A program made the position numbers and the translations under genes. From Opisthorchis felineus (Eukaryota; Platyhelminthes; Trematoda; Opisthorchiida; Opisthorchiidae): 64,000 nt of DNA. Position 1 is the first letter of the stretch, and every line of letters begins with the position of its first letter. The stretch spans positions 1 to 64,000 of the forward strand of contig SJOL01005868.1 of the NCBI GenBank assembly GCA_004794785.1, in the 5' to 3' direction. Of this stretch, positions 32,735-43,720 are shown one piece after another. Under the pieces are notes generated by a model. It saw nothing but the letters and a program-made list of their open reading frames with translations, was not told where the DNA came from and searched no databases.

Positions 32735-33823
32735 TTAAACGTCAGGTGTCAAGTCGTGATGAAATGGTTGATATGAACTTGCGATGAAACGGTCTGGCCA
32801 GTGTGCGTGTCTGCCAGAAAGAGTGATGCGGTGAGGTTTTGCAGTGCTTTCGGTTGTAGGTTCTGAAGATGAGGGTGCAGCCTTATCGATGGGCACTTTG
32901 TGTTCTGGACTGACAGGCATACTTGATTCAAGAGAGTCCAAATAAGCGGGTTTTAAACGATCAATAGAAATGGTGTCCTGTTTATCATGTAACTGAACAG
33001 TACGATGTTTGTCATTCCGCAAAAGAACACGAAAAGGTCCGGTATATGGAGGTTGTAGGGGTGGTTCAACACGATCAGAACGAATGAAAACATGAGAACA
33101 ATTGGATAGGTATGGAGGAACATAAAATGATTTGTTTTGTATTGGAGGTGAGTAATAACGTAGTCCAGACATGTGCGTTTTTAATGTAGTAGCATAAGTA
33201 GATGAATCAGGGGTAGTTTGACTATCCGAGCAGAAAAATTGACCCGGTATTCGTAATGTTGTGCCGCAAACCAGTTCTGTTGGCGAAAAATTCAAGGATG
33301 AACGGTACATAGTGTGTAAATGTAGCAATACCAGTGGTAGTTGATTAGACCAATTAGGTGAACTGTTTTGTGCTCGCAAAGCGGTCTTTAAATGTCGGTG
33401 AAATCGTTCAAATAAACCTTTTGCTCGAGGACGATAGGCTGTGGTTCGAATGCTTTTGCATCTGAGTAGTTCAGTGAGACGTTGGAACAGTTGTGATTCA
33501 AATTGCGATTCGCGGTCTGTGGTTATGAAGGAAGAGACCCCGAAATTGGTGATTCAGCCGGTAATGAAAGCTCAAGCGACAGTCTCGGTAGAAATATCGG
33601 GAATGGGGATAGCCTGAGGCCACCATGTAAAGCAGACGACACATGCGAGAAGGTAGGAACAACCGTTAGATATCGGCAGCGGGCCGACTATGTCTAGGTG
33701 AACATGGTCGAAACGGCAGTCTGGTTGGGAGAAAGTGCCAACGGGTGAGTGCGTATACCGGATAATTTTAGAACGTTGACATCCGAGACAAGCTTTTGCC
33801 CATGAACGGATGTCTTTGTTCAT
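32735..33823 (-). pseudogene. Integrase of CsRn1-type element, copy B
   Basis: The same frame as in copy A: zinc-binding C-L-G-C-Q, first aspartate in HLDIVGPLP, second in ITTDRESQFE (glycine to glutamate compared with copy A), and glutamate in GLFERFHR. Stops are the TGA shared with copy A (about 33551-33549) and a second one just before it. The tail runs to 32735, some 30 codons longer than in copy A. Confidence 0.88.
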
Positions 33824-34320
33824 ATCTGGCTATACAAAACGTTCAGAAATGAGTTAAACAGTCGAACGCATTCCGGGATGTGAGACGTTATGTAAAGCTT
33901 CAAACACTTGGCGTCGCATCGAAAGCGGAACAACTGGTCTTGGGCATGGGGTAGAGAAGTCGCAATCGATTGTGTCTGGTGTAATTTGTAGGGGTACCGG
34001 TTTGACGTGTAATGAAAGCTGTTTGTCGCTTGACGGCAAAATAATGGGCTTGTCTCGTTGTAGCTGAGCCATACGTTGCAAATCGATTGTGGGCGTTGAG
34101 TGAAGGGAGTCAACTTCCGGACGGGACAACGTGTCTGCCACGACATTGAGATGCCCTGATATATGGCGACTATCATTGGTGAATTGAGAAATATAATCAA
34201 GGTGACGTATTTCACGGGGTGAATATTTATCAGACTTGACTAGTAAGGCTGACGTCAACGGTTTATGATCCGTATAAACGCAAAATTCGCGCCCTTCCAG
34301 CAAATAACGGAAATCGCAGA
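33824..34320 (-). pseudogene. RNase H region, copy B
   Basis: The open stretch 34303-33854 carries EGREFCVYTDHKPLTSALL, IRHLDYISQF and NVVADTLSRPEVDSL, which is the full end of a gypsy RNase H. It then continues into the spacer before integrase. It preserves the 165-base segment that copy A lost. Confidence 0.88.
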
Positions 34321-34411
34321 GAGACAGGTAAATGGCTAACAGTTCACTACCAAACGTAGTGATTCGGTGGGTGGTAGCTTTTGAGAGAAAAATGCAAGTG
34401 GTTGATGCACA

Positions 34412-35319
34412 TTATTGATAGTCTGATGCAAAACTGTGCCATAGAATGGTTCGAAACCTCACAGTTGAGTGATAGAAAGGAACTATGTTGTAAGCGAAAT
34501 AGTTTGAGAAATCAGCTAGGGAGACTTTGGCTTGCTCAAAGGCTGATATGGATGAATCGGTCAATCGAAAAGTTTCGGGGTTTCCAGATAAAAGATTCGT
34601 GAATGGTACTAATGTGGAAGCAGCGTTAGGAATGAAGCGTCGGTAGAAGTTAACTATTCCTGAGAGACGATGGAGCTGCTTAAACGAGGTGGGGAGAGGA
34701 AACTTACGAATAATGGTCAACTTATCAGTGGCAGGCGATATAACGTCTTGATTAATCGTATGGCCGAGGAAGTTTAACAAAGATGAACCGAAAAAACATT
34801 TTTGAGTGTTAATAACCACACATGATCGCGTAATCGAGTAAATAAGAGACGTGAGTGTTCAATGTGTTGTTCAGTTCCAGGACTAGCAACCAAAATGTCA
34901 TCTAGGTAAGCGAACACAAATGGTAAACCAGATAGCACTTGATCTATGAAACGCCGAAAAGTTTGGGCTACATTATGAAGGCCGAAAGGCATGCGTGAAA
35001 ATTGGAATTGCCCAAACGGTGTGGTAATAGAAGTTATATGAGCGTCGTCTGGATGTATCGGGATGTGGTGATAAGCGCGGAGGATGTCAATATGGGAAAA
35101 AACAGTGCATCCGTTTATAGAAGAAAAAAAATCATGCAGGTGTGGGATGGGGTAACGGTCGGGTATGGTGACATTGTTCAGTGCACGGTAGTCACCGCAA
35201 GGACGCCAGGCTGAGTATGTTTTTTAGGTACCATATGGAGAGTCCACGTGCTTTGGGAAGGTCTGATGAAACCTAGTTGAGGCATATGCTGAAATTCGTC
35301 CTTGGCTATCTGTAACTTT
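34412..35319 (-). pseudogene. Reverse transcriptase, copy B, frameshifted
   Basis: Fingers sequence (LAPEKLQIAKDEFQHM) appears just after the end of the protease frame, in another frame, at about 35335-35280. The palm with [22 protein letters not shown] and [13 protein letters not shown] lies at 35110-34880, and the thumb with LGHTINQ and FRRFIPNAAS in 34819-34412. At least three frame changes separate these parts. The YLDD box itself is intact. Confidence 0.88.
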
Positions 35320-35940
35320 TCAGGGGCCAAACGACGTGGATGTGAAAACTGGAGGGCCGTGTGTATGAATGTAGTGAAATACGGAGTGTTTTGGGTTTGG
35401 CTGGTGAAAATGGGGTTTGGTTAAATCTGGAAATTCATTAAGCAATCCGTCATACGGTGAATAGCCACTTCCATAAACTGTAATTGGATAGATGGAGGGC
35501 AGAATGATGGAGCGCCCTTTCGTAGACAGTTGAGTATTTGCGTCAATAAAACCTTGTTGTCTCAGGTCTACCAAAAGGTTGAAATGAGTGAAAAAATCGG
35601 CGCTAATGATAGGGTGATGTAGGTCAGCGATGACAGAAGTCCACGTAAACTCACGGCGTAACCCAAGAGTAACTTGTAAAAGACGCTGTCCGTAAGTCTT
35701 GATAGAAGAACCATTGGTGGCGGTTAGTGTTACAGAAGACGATTTGGAGTTGGAATAAGCGGTGGATAAGGGAATAATGCTGATGTCGGCTCCAGTGTCA
35801 GTAAAGAAACTGAGGCCAGAAGTTTTGTCAAAAACTGTCAGTCGGTGAGTTATATGAGCGGGGCTTAGAACTTTACTCGCCTCTATAGTTCGGTCTTTGA
35901 GCTTCCCGGTGATGAGTGTTTTAACTGCGGATGGTGGCAC
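35320..35940 (-). CDS. Aspartic protease of CsRn1-type element, copy B
   Basis: A 206-codon open stretch. The retropepsin active site FFTDTGADIS is at residues 46-54 (DTG at 35799-35791), followed by A-T-N-G-S-S-I-x-T-Y-G and a H-P-I-I-S-A-D-F-F segment, the usual second half of the enzyme. The C-terminal part (H-F-H-Q-P-N-P-K-H-x-V-x-H-Y-I-x-T-x-G-P-P) is the linker to reverse transcriptase typical of this clade. A frameshift follows. The protease would cut the Gag-Pol polyprotein. The start is arbitrary, because it is continuous with gag. Confidence 0.9.
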   Translation of the reverse strand: MPPSAVKTLITGKLKDRTIEASKVLSPAHITHRLTVFDKTSGLSFFTDTGADISIIPLSTAYSNSKSSSVTLTATNGSSIKTYGQRLLQVTLGLRREFTWTSVIADLHHPIISADFFTHFNLLVDLRQQGFIDANTQLSTKGRSIILPSIYPITVYGSGYSPYDGLLNEFPDLTKPHFHQPNPKHSVFHYIHTHGPPVFTSTSFGP

Positions 35941-36330
35941 CCGAAATGAACACGGTGCTGTGCATTTTCAAGCGCCCTTGATGGCCAGACACCGTCAAAG
36001 ATTCTGGCAATCGACAGATTCAATAGCGGACTTTATACCAAGATATCCAACCAATGAAAATGTTAGAAAGCGTCAGGCTGCTCAAGAGCTTGTCCTTGTG
36101 TGACCATATTTTCGATGCATCCTCAGCTGTGGCGGAACCTAGCAGCAGTGCTACAAGCCTGCCTCAGCAGAAATTAATCAGCCTGCGAAAAAATAGTGCC
36201 CGGGAGGGCCCCAAATGCAGCGAATAAAAGAATGTTGTCAGGAATGAAGACAGGATTGACCATCAAGGTGCTCCTTCCCGCTGGCATTTTTGTTTAATCC
36301 GGAACCTTCAATATTATAATGGTCAGATTC
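35941..36330 (-). pseudogene. Decayed gag end of CsRn1-type element, copy B
   Basis: On the minus strand, K-C-T-A-P-C-S-F directly precedes the protease frame, which matches the last part of the unusual cysteine-rich gag motif of this clade, with stops inside the preceding part. Further up, short pieces such as LRQAC and a SAEE block near 36326 resemble the clade's gag, but in several frames. I cannot follow gag beyond about 36330. Confidence 0.55.
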
Positions 36331-37860
36331 CTCAGCTGAGCACCACCGCCTTAATTGAGGAGAGGTGGATCTCTCGTTGCGTCAGTGGCGGCGCGCTAGT
36401 GCCGGTATTCCACTCAGCGCTCTTAGCAGTTTTGTTGTAGGAGGCCAGCTGAACCGCCCTAAAATTTTCAGTCGATCAGGACTACATTTCTGAGAGTAAT
36501 TTATTGATCCGCCTACCTTGCGGATTGTTTTGTTGTGATTTATTCTAATTAGGGCGCTTTTAGTATCAGTGAAACAATTTTCGGGCTCCTGGACATTTGA
36601 CATCTAGTCCTGGAATTTGTCGGCCTGATGCATAGTATTTCCTTGGTTCTGCTCAGTGTAATTCAGCCATGGAAGTAATCGTAAAATGCGCCAGCGTTTC
36701 GGTTTTCATCAAGCCGAGTTTTGTTCCAAATTGCACTAATGTTAGGTGCATTCTGGCAGCTACATTGCAATGTTCGCCTGTTCACGAAAATTCAACAGGA
36801 GATCCCAGTCTGCTATCAGACTCTGTTCTGTCACATTTATACTGAAGTATATAGTTCTGTACAGCATCCAAACCAAAAAATTGATCTTTTTTCATATTTA
36901 TGGGCGATTCTACAACCCAAAGTTAGGCATTTTAAAACGCCTAGAGAGCGAAGTGTTTGGAGCTTTACTCCACCAATTCTCCCGACTGCCACAACTGTCA
37001 CACTTCACCCCACTTGAACACCAATCTTGTACCCAACTCTTTCTTGAATCCCCGCAGAGTACTGGATGTCCCTAGACTGTGACCCTCCACGAGATCGCTG
37101 GGTTTTCTCTACTCATTTGGCGGGCGGTTTACATCCACAGCTCATAGGGAGGACCAGTTTGTATGATTGTGCTAGCATTATGAGTACCTGCTCCAAGTAC
37201 TGGCTCATTAATTTTCCGCTAATATGCGGCAAAATGTGAATTCAAGGTGAACAATCATTCTCTCTTCTGCCAACAATAAAATCCACCCATAACGAAAACT
37301 GGAGTAGATATGAGCTGCGCAATTATTGCGCTCGTTATCACATTTGCAGGAGCTGGAAAACCGGTGAGGCAGCGATTGTGGGTTTGTAATATCCATTGGA
37401 AATCCTTTGATCCTTACCGTAATCACAAGCCCAGTATCAGTTCCAAAGTTTATTACCTCGCACGTTTTACGCCTACAAATACTCAGTATCTACGTTCGTG
37501 ACTGATTTCATTGAAACTGAAATGGGCAATCTGTCTCCTTATTACTGGCGGCCAAAGCATGAAACGTTTTTTTGGTTTTACCTTTGCTGTTTCATCAGTG
37601 GTTTCACAAGTTAGCCCCAGTAAACCAGTGCACGTTGATAACTTATTGTGCGACATCCCCGTTTTCAAATACACTCAACCAAATCGCCACCGCCGATGGG
37701 TTGTTTGAAATATACACTGCCCTTCGCCGGGTACATGGACTCTATGCCTGTTACCCGCAGCCTGGGTTTTAAGCATGATCTGACATGTACAGTCCGATTT
37801 TGGACACCGGATGGTAGCTTGGCTTAGAACCACTCATTTCGTGGTTTACACATAAAGTCC
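36331..37860. other. Unassigned sequence
   Basis: No recognised gene and no LTR matching the one at 29.7 kb. Open frames of 70-109 codons overlap on both strands. Confidence 0.4.
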
Positions 37861-37862
37861 TG

Positions 37863-37886
37863 ATTGGCCAGAATTTGTAATATATA
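37863..37886 (+). promoter_or_regulatory. Core-promoter candidate: inverted CCAAT and TATA box
   Basis: ATTGG (37863-37867) is followed by TATATA (37881-37886), 54-59 bases before the ATG at 37940. This would place a start of transcription near 37912. The evidence is sequence match plus position only. Confidence 0.4.
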
Positions 37887-37939
37887 CCAAGGCAAACCAC
37901 AGAGTGTTTTGTTCTTCTGCTCTCAAGAAAATCGGCAAA

Positions 37940-39538
37940 ATGCAGACTTCATTGGTTCAACTGCTGACCGTTCTAGCTTTGGCCAGTGAGTTCTTTCCGA
38001 TAAGTTTTCTACACCTAGTTGCCATTCAGTTTTGAAATAGGTACGGCTACCTGTGAATTTTATTCATTTTATGAGCACCGTTATAGGCTAGGTTCTCTCA
38101 CCTGTCCGACATGTCACGGTTTAATTGTTGTTGCCGTAAAGCATACGCTTAGAATGACGAAATTGTTCCGTACTTCCAACTACAATTTCTGCCCCAGGCT
38201 ACAAACGTGCTGCGCGGTTAGCAGCGTTTACATCCTTTTGGACGGAAATGAGGGAGTTTTTCCGGACAGAAGCCCACTGAGGAGAACTTTCAGAGTTGAG
38301 CGGAAAGCTTTTGAAGGTACGCAAATACTCAGGTAATATTTCAAACGCGAAAGTCAACAAGAAACACCGATTACTTGAGTGAACATTTCGTTCTGGAGCC
38401 ATGACAGTAGTTCTTGCGCAGTGCCATTCAACCAATGGGATATCCAGGCTACAAGTTTACGCTTCGTTCACGATGTTAGACATCTAAAAGGCCGCTACTT
38501 TGAACGGGAAATTATTGTTCATTCATATTTTGTAATAATTTCTAAGTTTTCCCCCGAATCGGGGTGATTAGGCTCACGATGAAAATGCACAAAATCCGTA
38601 TAACGAGCAATTGCAAGCCAAGCATTTTTGATCTGGTGCGCTGCAGCTACCTGTGAGGCAAAACAGCGGGTCAACCAGCACCGTTTCTGATCATAATCGT
38701 CACCTGCCAGAGTGGATGAGCCAGCCATTGATGTTAGGTAAGTGAATACTCAGACGCCACGAGCTAACTTCAATCAGTTCACTTCCTAAAGGGGTCATAT
38801 ATTACAAAGTTTATTAATCCGCATTTGCTCGTCGTTTGACACCAGTGTCCAAAAGTAAGAACTTCTTTTTCGGTTGCATTCAGGTACGTGATACATAACC
38901 CTACCAAGGCCTAGCCCAGAGGATTTCAATAGCTAGGCGGGGATGGAAAAATAATGCGTAGAACAAATGGGAATTCAATACTATCGGCTTTTCCTTTTTC
39001 ACGATGACTTTGTCCAAGAATGAAGCATTTGTATCGGACAGTGACCGTTGTCTTCTTTAGGTTTCATCAAGAAGAAATAATTTACACAAAATTTACCACT
39101 TTCCCCCAAATTTCCTATTCAAAATAGCGATGGGTAAGTTCTTTGTAGATCCCATTTTCTAAGTAGGCATCCAGTTCGGGTAACAATTTTGCACTCCAAT
39201 CGATCTGAATGACTGACAGCTTTCATAATTATCATGAAGTAAAACGCAATACCTGTGTTATGCAATAAGGTTATGTCAACTAAGTGGTTGACATTCTGAC
39301 TGAGATAGAACAAGTCGTGTTACGATCCGTTGACCGTTTAAGTTCATCGAGAACCGAAGTGAAGATCCTCAGTTGAACCACACATACAAGTCACATCTAG
39401 AACGTCCCTTTTTCAGGTGCTCCTACCGGAATTCCATCAGAATTTACTGACGTAAACACGTCCCTGTTTTCGAATGCTTTGCGGCTAGCTTACGTTCTTT
39501 TTACTTATTGTCTTCACTTTGTCTGCTTTGCAGTGTAG
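37940..39538 (+). CDS. Candidate two-exon gene for a small secreted or anchored protein
   Basis: Exon 1 (37940-37985) starts at ATG and encodes MQTSLVQLLTVLALA, a textbook signal peptide, ending phase 1 at CCA|GTGAGT. The best downstream acceptor with a strong pyrimidine tract is CCCTTTTTCAG|GT at 39416/39417, and it restores the frame. Exon 2 (39417-39538) continues as SAPTGIPSEFTDVNTSLFS and a hydrophobic C-terminus to TAG, giving about 55 residues. The intron would be 1431 bases. AATAAA follows at 39613-39618. The hydrophobic end could be a membrane anchor. I recognise no family. Signal-peptide-only first exons are common in fluke secreted-protein genes, including micro-exon genes, so additional small exons in the intron are possible. 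A strong donor, TTAG|GTAAGT, lies at about 38732. The model is unproven. Confidence 0.4.
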
Positions 39539-39612
39539 CTCATTTAGAATTGAGGTTAAACATAAAGTTCTACGTAGGATCTAACCACCCACACGTTGGC
39601 GGGACCTCTTTG

Positions 39613-39618
39613 AATAAA
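39613..39618 (+). terminator. Polyadenylation signal candidate AATAAA
   Basis: Canonical AATAAA 75 bases after the TAG of the candidate two-exon gene. It supports, but does not prove, that gene model. Confidence 0.4.
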
Positions 39619-42596
39619 GCAGACGCCATGCAAACGTCCTCTCTATCCGAACGTCAACGTGTTGCCAATTATAGATCTGTATTTCACTTTTCCGTGAATC
39701 ACCGCGCATCCCGTTATTGTGCAACCAGACAACAGGCAAAAACGGCGTTGTTATCGGTATTTTAGTCACTAATTAGTCAAATGATTGAGTTAATTGCCTC
39801 ATTCTTTTTCCTAGTCGTTTCACAGCCGAAGTCAGTCAGTAAGTTCAATACCATTATTGGTTGACAGACAAACCAGCATGCCTCAAACAGAGTGGCTCGG
39901 TTACATGAATTCAACTTCCAATAGGCCAACTGTACAACAGGTTCTGTTGCTTCCCTTACTTCTGGCTCTTTCCTCATCTTATTTGTTTTCGTATGCGCTT
40001 GTATGCTCATCAGACATTAAGGTGATACTGACTGATATGACATGGAGAGTTCAGATGTTTGTAAAACTGAAAGTATCGTGAAGGGAGCCATATACATTTT
40101 GTCCGGGCATTTCCCAACATATCATGTGCCTAATGTGATTCCGCGTTCGCCAGCCAGCACTCTAACGAGATTGCATATTTCTGACGATAGATGATGCAGT
40201 TTTCCTGGATGCTTTTGGTAGATTTCTGTTAATCGAAAGGCATTTGGATCAGCCTCTCATCCATAACGACTGATCCTTACTGGAACCCACTTCGAATAAG
40301 GGAGAGCATAGTGATCGGCGTCCGCCACGACCTAATAGGATAAAAGGGGTTGGAATACACTCACCCGGCAGGAAGACTACGACGTAAGAACTAACTGCAT
40401 TCCCAACACACCCAATTATTTCATTGGAAACATATGATATATGTTGACGGGATCTCCAGAAACCTAATTCGGGCATCATGAGAGTCTTTCATTCGTGCCT
40501 ATATCGTCTTACATTTTTTCAAATCGAGAGGGCCAAAGTGAGATTTTACCAACTATGTTAATCGACCAATAAAACGAAAGTGTAGTGTCTGAATTTTGAC
40601 GCATATGCAAGTGTCTCCCGTTGGGCCTAACAGCGAAACGTCCTAGTTTCACGATTTGCAGGTGTGCAGAAAAAGTCCCATTCATAATGTGTTTCGGGGG
40701 CGATGTTGATGCGTGCTTGCATCAAACGCGACTTGATTACGTGGTCATATTTAATAGGATTTTGGGCTGGTTCATGCTAACCGCCAGATAACACGTTAGA
40801 TGTTTGACAATGCGATCAAAATTCCTACGCTTGCGATTGAGGAACATTCCTTGTATGTGATCAAAGCTTCTTGTAATGACTAATAATCTGAACTACTTCA
40901 GTACCTGAAATGCTTTCCGATGTCCGGGGTGAGTAACTTTGCTATACCCGCATGCACAGTGCAAAATTAACCTACGAAATCCTCGAATAATGGTACAACA
41001 TTGCTACAATACTAAGAATGTTATACTCATTTTGATATAATCTAGCCAGCCCTACGCTTCAACATCCCACCCCTTTACAAATATGTGGGCCAAATCATCA
41101 TTTTGTCTCCATGATTATCGGAATCCAATGGTTACGCTCGATTGGCCCTCCATCTTTGAGCTGGATGAATATACTGTTGTCTTCCACAACCCCGTTTGAT
41201 TTGTTGTTTTCTCATTTCAAGGGTTGTAGTTGCGCTTGTAAAAAGTAAATGGTCCTCACTTGTTTTCGGATGACCAGCAGAGTGAGTAACTTACAGGCTA
41301 TGCACCCTCACGCATTCTTTAATCTGGGATTACGAGTGGTGACTTCCCAGATGGACGTTCCAAGATACCCTTGAATAAGTCCACCTGTTGAGCTACTGAT
41401 TAGTTCTTGGTAGTTTGATGAGAATTTTTTTTGGGTATTCTTCATGCCGATGAGCGCAGTCTAAGCGGAATGTTCAGGAGCACTGTACGTCACTATCATA
41501 CTTAATGAGACCTCGGGGCTAGCTGATAGGCGGGAAGCGGTTCCAGGAACCTGGATAGCATGAAACGACTGCTGTCTCAAGCGGTGTAGAATGGAAAGAT
41601 TACCACAGCAGATACCCCCAAGCAAATCTTTCCTTTTTGTTTGTAACGATTTTTTAAAACAAGTGGGGCTGGTCACTCTAATTAGGTGAAACCATGCGTG
41701 TTATTATTAGAAAATCGATAAAGTCTGCAACGACTACCAACCGGGAGAATCTCACGTGGTTGATACTCTACGCTGTTGCTCCTCCCAAAGTGCACCCATA
41801 GTTATTTTGCCAATCGACCAAATAATCCACCGATTCCCAAGTAGATCGGACAAAGGATAGTCTACCAGATGTTTGAAAACACCAAACTGATAAGTCGCCA
41901 AGCGTAGAAATAGCCAATACCTCACCAAGTAAAATGGTTTCCGTGACTGACGAATGAGTGACGCTTTAGCTTGTCTTGGTGTGAGCTAACCAGCTAACCA
42001 GTCATTTGTGGTCTAACGATTAGCTGATTGAACATCTGGCCAAGAGGCAGTAAAGTTTGAGGCGCGATGCTGACGATCCCAAATAACGATGAAACAGGTC
42101 TAAAACTTTAATTGAAACTTACAAAAACCTCCCCACGAAAGCACCACTGCAAAAAAGGTAGTTATTCCGCCGGTTGATTGAGGCAGACTGGTTTCAAGCA
42201 CTTGGTTACTCGATAAGTTGATACAATCAAACTACGGTGTAGGACTTGTAATATATTTACACTGTTTTACCGTGTACCGGAAAACTCCCATCCTCTGAAG
42301 ATAAAAACGGGGATATATCTTTCTGCTTTAGTAAATCTCTGGCTTCGCTTTTATTTGCGTGGATTGCTTATCCAACATAATTGCAGGTAATGCAACTGCA
42401 GTTTGACATTTTATCACATTTTTCCACCAAGTCAAAGACAACAATCTTGAGAGACGAAAATCCACCGCAAAACTCTTTCGCTCCCATTCGGAGTCACAAG
42501 TGCTGCGCCTGCCCATGAAGATGCACACTCGCAAATTCCCCTTTCAGCCATCACTGACTCGTCAACATGGAACAATTCGCAAATTAGCGAGTGGAT

Positions 42597-42629
42597 GTTA
42601 CCATTTACCATTTACCATGTTACCATTTA
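42597..42629. repeat. Short tandem repeat of TTACCAT units
   Basis: Imperfect repeats of a 6-8 base unit (TTACCATT, TACCATT, TACCATG, TTACCATT). It is of simple-sequence type with no known function. Confidence 0.8.
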
Positions 42630-43671
42630 TCCACGCATTTTATGTCGCCTTATCAACGTCATTATGCTGCGAATCCTGGGTTCAACTTGCAGTAACATAC
42701 GCCCCGGCAATATTTCTCATGCGGTGTAAATAGACTTGTGCTTCTAGGAAACAGTTCGCTTAGGAGATGATCCATCTCTCAAAATGCATATGAGCTAGGG
42801 AGTAAACCATTTTGTGCTTTCTTTAAAAACGCGACCATTACATGAGCTTTTCCTTGGGGCAAGAATATGAAGCCGGGGACATCAAAGGTTTCTTTAGATG
42901 ATGATTGTTTGCATCATAAATTAGGCTCACATTTGCTAGACAAAATCTTGCTAAAATTCATTGAATCGTTTCTGCGGGAGAGCTACTCAGTGGATTCATA
43001 CGAATAGCCAAAGTTATCCAGTCTGGCAAGTCACGATCAGTCAATAGTTACGTGTTTGGTTGATAGTCCATTCGACGACCCTCGTAGTTGGGTCTCGAAA
43101 GTTTCATCACTACTCGAGGTGACATCGTCAGTGCTGTGTTGGTTTAAAAAATTCCCTTTCTTCTGTTCGTGATTTTATGGTCTCTGAAGTGTGCGTAATC
43201 ACTCGAAAATGGTTAGCTAATCCCGAGGTTGCTTTAGCGTAGTTTGATTGGTCAGTTAGTAATCTGTGTTGCGTTTTTTCATGCCGTTTTGACTGACCAA
43301 TTCTACGAATGAACCAAAAAAATTATAATGAAACGTTTGCACTCCAAGTGTTATGCGAAATTCATGTATGCGAAATTGTGTGCATTGTGCATCCAGAGCA
43401 GTATGGTCAAAATACTGTTGAATATCACTCACTGCGTTGTCTAAGGATTCACAATAACATCCACATTACCGATCGATCAATAGTCATTTTGTATCATACT
43501 TTTCGGCGTGTTCATCTGTAGCACTAATGAAGGATGAAAACGGTACGTCCGTTCGCTCTCCCTTTTTCAGCACAATTATCGTCAACTGTGCTTTATTTCA
43601 TTGGGAAAAAAAGTGTTTTCATGTTCACTACTTACCATAACTCTCTGTTGCACTCAAATGTGCGGCAAGCA

Positions 43672-43720
43672 GTACATACATATATGCATACATACATACA
43701 TACATATACATGTATATGTA
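43672..43720. repeat. TACA/TATG microsatellite
   Basis: An imperfect run of CATA and TACA units, ending in an ATACATGTATAT palindrome-rich stretch. Confidence 0.85.

Larger units (their letters stand above)
32686..36330 (-). mobile_element. CsRn1-type Ty3/gypsy element, copy B, lacking both LTRs here
   Basis: The minus strand reads, from high to low, a decayed gag end, protease, reverse transcriptase, RNase H and integrase. It starts at the N, so its 3' LTR is absent, and no matching 5' LTR was found above 36.3 kb. It aligns with copy A over 32686-35408. Differences between them are many single bases and several indels, so they are separate copies or diverged alleles rather than identical reads. 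Confidence 0.88.

Noticed and set aside
40620..40650. AGCGAAACGTCC as a possible second hammerhead core
   Set aside because: No CUGAUGA-like box lies at a workable distance and no stem II can be drawn.
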